In this document: one piece after another, positions 19,475 to 22,431 of the stretch | How the letters are laid out: every line of letters starts with the position of its first letter | How positions within the stretch are numbered: position 1 is the first letter of the stretch | Assembly (NCBI GenBank): GCA_021464525.1 | Contig: JADRCO010001115.1 | Coordinates: 1 to 22,431, forward strand | Reading direction: 5' to 3' | Origin: Rhizophagus sp. LPA8_4_AMF | Taxonomy: Eukaryota > Glomeromycota > Glomeromycetes > Glomerales > Glomeraceae | DNA length: 22,431 nucleotides | Translations under genes and position numbers: made by a program | The notes under the pieces: model-generated | What the model saw: the letters and a program-made list of their open reading frames with translations, nothing else | Database searches by the model: none | Told to the model about the DNA's origin: nothing

Positions 19475-19482
19475 TCACGTGA
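19475..19482. promoter_or_regulatory. TCACGTGA palindrome, right copy
   Basis: Counterpart of the palindrome at 16719-16726 in the same relative position, with flanking TCTAG and GATTT kept. Confidence 0.35.
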
Positions 19483-19674
19483 TTTGGGTTTGGTTATTAA
19501 TTCAAGGAAGAATTTTAGTCAAAAAAAGGGCAACACCGATAACATTCATTCTTAACATATAAATAATTTAACACGGAAAATACCATTTATTATTATTAAA
19601 GTATTCTCGTAATCACATTTTGCGTCATCATGATTGAAATTTAAGTTTTGAGATTAAGTATCGACTTATATCTC

Positions 19675-21140
19675 ATGAAGGTCACAAAAAAAAAAGGAAA
19701 GGAACGGAATTCTCAAGACGGTAAAAAGACAAAAAAGGATATATATTTAATGATGTCTTAGTTAAATGTAAAAATTAAGCGCAATTACGTGAATTATAAT
19801 TATTGGAAAATCACAATCCTGGTATATTTGGAATTACTACATGATTTTCAAATTCAACATCGCTCAGGAAAAGCAAACTAAATGCTGACACTTTATCAAG
19901 AATGTATGTATGAAAGAAATGATGTTTAAACTTTTGATTGTTTTATGCTAGAAACAATAGACCTTTAACTTTGGAAGAAATTCATCGTCAAAATCCTAGT
20001 ACCATTAAACATCTGATAATTTCAATACAAAATATATGATACTGTAAATTTATACTTTACTTCACGTGGATATTTTAATAAAGATAATTAATTTTACAAT
20101 ATTTGACATAAATTTGGTGTACCGTATTAAGACTATTAAATGGAAAACTTATAAAGGAATTTGATTGGAAGAAAATTTTTATTAATATATTACAAATCTT
20201 TATTGATTGTTGTTATTCTAGAAAAAATATTTTCAATTTGAATTCAGTGAGGTTGCCTTTTTGGACTTATTATTATCGTTCTCGTAGTTGAAAGTATGTG
20301 TAGGTTTTTGAAGCATTTTAACTAAAAAGAATATGAATGACTTTCGGGATCGTGATATTTCAGGATTACGAGTTTTTGTCGGGATTATGTTAAAATTCGT
20401 GATCTTCGTATCTTAGCCGCTAATATCACTAATCTACTGCTATGAGTCGTTATAATGGCAATTAACTTATTTATATCAAAGCACACCGACTTTACTTGCG
20501 TTATGTTCAATACACTTGAGTAAAATATATTTTCCTAGAAATTATAAAAGATAATTTTCACTTTATCAAGCGATCATAATGAGCATCAGTAGTATAGCCT
20601 AAAAAAATGGGTGGCGCTAATACAGTTAAGTAAAATACGATTTTTGTTTCGTAATCTTTGATTTTCGCGTATCTACGCTATTTAGTTATACGAAAAAAAT
20701 ATTCAAGTTGCAATCTATTAGATGAGAGTTAGATAATTGGATCTTATTTTATAATGCATTTTATAGTATAAAGAAATAGAAATTTTAGGTCATGAATATT
20801 GTAAAAAAAAATAAACTAGTAAATATTTAATAAAAGGTCATCACCTAATCCACACCGCATTTGTGTGATTCCCTTCATTATATCTTCCAACTTTTGTTAC
20901 GATAATATTTCACGAAAGTCAAATACGAAAATAACGGATCCGGGTTCATTCCTAGTCAAGGCTCGATCTTATTTTGGAATATTTTTGCAGCAATCAGACC
21001 ATATAGGTGACAAGATTTTGAAGTATCATCTAGTCAACCAAGAATTTTCTTTCCCGGAAAAAAGTTCGAACTGTTTTGCGACCAAGACCATAAAGCATCT
21101 GGCCGAGGTTAGTTATTACACGACGGCCATTCATTAAATG
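19675..21140 (+). pseudogene. Remnant of a plus-strand gene, right array copy
   Basis: It starts ATG at 19675 with a Lys-rich N-terminus (MKVTKKKGKERNSQDGKKTK). Coding-like pieces follow in shifting frames: YIFNDVLVKCKN, AQLREL, ENHNPGIFGITT, FSNSTSLRKSKLNADTLSRM (about 19800-19905), RPLTLEEIHRQNPSTIKHLI (about 19960-20020), ILAANITNLL (about 20410-20445) and LVNQEFSFPEK (about 21030-21065). Stop codons and frameshifts separate them, so the gene is dead. Basic start, a KCKN piece and a TTxFSNSTSLRK stretch vaguely recall a zinc-finger (BED-like) start of a transposase, but the Cys/His set is incomplete and I do not claim this. The right-hand part is shared with the middle copy and in traces with the left copy. 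Confidence 0.45.
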
Positions 21141-21150
21141 ACTATGAAAG

Positions 21151-21502
21151 AATTTCTGTGCACACATACATTATATATTAAGTAATTTTTTTTTAAAATA
21201 CGGATAGTTTATAACTCTGTGTTTGATGAAAAAAAAGTAGTCTGCGAGAAAATTTGTCTCATTATAATGAGTAAATTTGAAAAGATTTATTGTATGTTTT
21301 TCAGATCAAACACAACAGATATCTGTATGATTTCTTAAATAAAGGAAGAATAGTTTTCTCTGAAAAAACTGATAATAAAAGTTGATATTACCAACCGACT
21401 AGTGGTCATATTTTCGTTTATAGTAACTAAATTTTCTTTCTTTATAATGATAAACATGTGCAACATATTTTTATGAACGAAGTGAACAGGGAGATGTATA
21501 CT
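21151..21502. other. AT-rich sequence between array and MITE
   Basis: No gene or structure recognised. Confidence 0.4.
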
Positions 21503-21750
21503 TGCCGTCGGAATTAATTACGGTATATGAAACTCATACCGTAATACACTAGATTGCCGTAATGCCGTAATTATTTAATACCAAAAATGCAAAAATTACA
21601 CAAAGAAAGTAAATATTTTTTTCTGGTTATGCCGTAGATAATTTGTAATCCGTAAATCTATAATGCTGGTCTTGATGGTTTGTTAGATATCTAAATGGTA
21701 AAATCCATATTTCATAATGCCGTAATTTTAATTCGGCAATTCCGACGGCA
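21503..21750. mobile_element. MITE-like element with terminal inverted repeats
   Basis: The ends are perfect 13-bp inverted repeats: TGCCGTCGGAATT at 21503-21515 and its complement at 21738-21750. Similarity continues inward with a small insertion (AATTACGG-AT-ATGAAA on both arms). The element is about 248 bp, has no coding frame, and is dotted with TGCCGTAA/TACGGCAT motifs in both orientations. TATA occurs two bases outside each end (21497-21500 and 21753-21756), compatible with a TA or TATA target duplication. It is presumably non-autonomous and moved by a transposase elsewhere. Superfamily not assigned. Confidence 0.7.
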
Positions 21751-21756
21751 CCTATA

Positions 21757-22431
21757 GTTTGTTTATTGGCGTAGTTACTGGGTAAGGAGAGTTAGGCAGT
21801 CGTGACCAATAAGATTCCGCTTCATTTTCGATTAAAGAACTTTTGGCCTCGGCTTTTTTTTAGGGGGAGAATATAAAATTAAAATATTTCATTATCTGTT
21901 GTGCTTACTGGTTTAATTTTTTTTTTATTTTTGTATTGTTGATTCGTCAATGAACTGCTAATTAAAAGGCGGCGATTAATATACACCTTAGTAGTAATTA
22001 GAAATTTGGCATTCTTCAATAAAGATAACTAATGATTAATTTGATTATAATTATTGCATTAGATCACTTAGATATACAGTATCAATTTTCTATGATCGCC
22101 AGATAAACATTTTTTTTCCTTAAATCGAATTTTCAGCTTTTAGGAAAGTATTTTTAGATTTTTATTAAAAAGTTCAGTTAACCAAATAACGTATCTTCAA
22201 ATTACGGTGTATCTTTATACATAAATTATCCACATAAGTTAATTGTTATTTAGAGATTGGCATATAACGATTACATAAAGTTTATAACGGCTATATAACA
22301 TATACATATCCGCCGATCCGTGGAATTGGCCTAAATTAAGATTTTTATAAAAATTTAGCTGTATAATAAGATTTACGTTATACAAACCTAAATTAAATAT
22401 GTGTTACACATTTAAACGGTCCAGAATTATC
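21757..22431. other. AT-rich right end of the window
   Basis: No gene seen on either strand. A short direct repeat CCTAAATTAA occurs at about 22330 and 22387. Nothing else stands out. Confidence 0.4.

Larger units (their letters stand above)
17810..21150. repeat. Right copy of the tandem MATA-HMG unit (gene broken)
   Basis: Collinear with the middle unit from the MATA-HMG pseudogene (18241-18798) through its upstream region (18870-19735) to the right flank (20390-21150). The left boundary is uncertain. Weak echoes of the unit's left flank (GGGACGCGTTT near 17824, CATTAAGTA near 17861, CAGCGTTA near 17925) place it around 17810. It has about 600 bases (19740-20330) not present in the middle copy. 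Confidence 0.6.

Noticed and set aside
1-22431. CRISPR arrays, operons or bacterial-type signals
   Set aside because: No regularly spaced direct repeats, introns are present in four genes, and TATA boxes and gene types are eukaryotic. No tRNA or rRNA gene was recognised by eye.

Overview
This window looks like nuclear DNA of an arbuscular mycorrhizal fungus, most probably Rhizophagus or a close Glomeromycotina relative. The reasons are the very AT-rich sequence with long A/T runs, short GT-AG introns of about 65-195 nt, and three gene types typical of those genomes: a membrane-anchored kelch protein, a MATA-HMG mating-type-like HMG-box protein, and an arrestin-fold adaptor. The taxonomic call is an inference from reading, not from a database search.

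Layout, left to right. (1) 1-3237: two paralogous genes on the + strand. The first is only a 3' end (3-464, a jacalin-like beta-prism domain). The second is complete (1816-3237, one intron). It joins an N-terminal helical region resembling domain I of Cry delta-endotoxins to a C-terminal jacalin-like domain. (2) 3238-6000: mostly non-coding, with a possible minus-strand terminal exon (3655-3867), a small tandem/inverted repeat (4557-4636), a promoter-like cluster with no gene after it (5268-5304) and an inverted-repeat patch (5423-5555). (3) 6103-7562: a three-exon kelch protein with signal peptide and C-terminal membrane anchor. (4) 8640-10539: a two-exon arrestin-related protein with a Ser-rich basic tail. 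(5) 12060-21150: an old, decayed tandem array. Three diverged copies of a roughly 3.4 kb unit can be followed. Each carries a minus-strand MATA-HMG gene and a block to its right that looks like a broken plus-strand gene. Only the middle copy keeps an intact MATA-HMG gene (three exons, 15055-16076). The right copy is a frameshifted pseudogene (18241-18798) and the left copy is a short fossil (12801-12930). (6) 21503-21750: a MITE-like element with 13-bp perfect terminal inverted repeats, then AT-rich sequence with nothing recognisable to the end.

The genes do not form a pathway. The most distinctive items are the toxin-like/lectin fusion with its tandem paralog; the MATA-HMG gene whose extra C-terminal exons each encode one copy of a ~30-residue repeat; and the three-copy array with an intact, a dying and a nearly erased member in one window.
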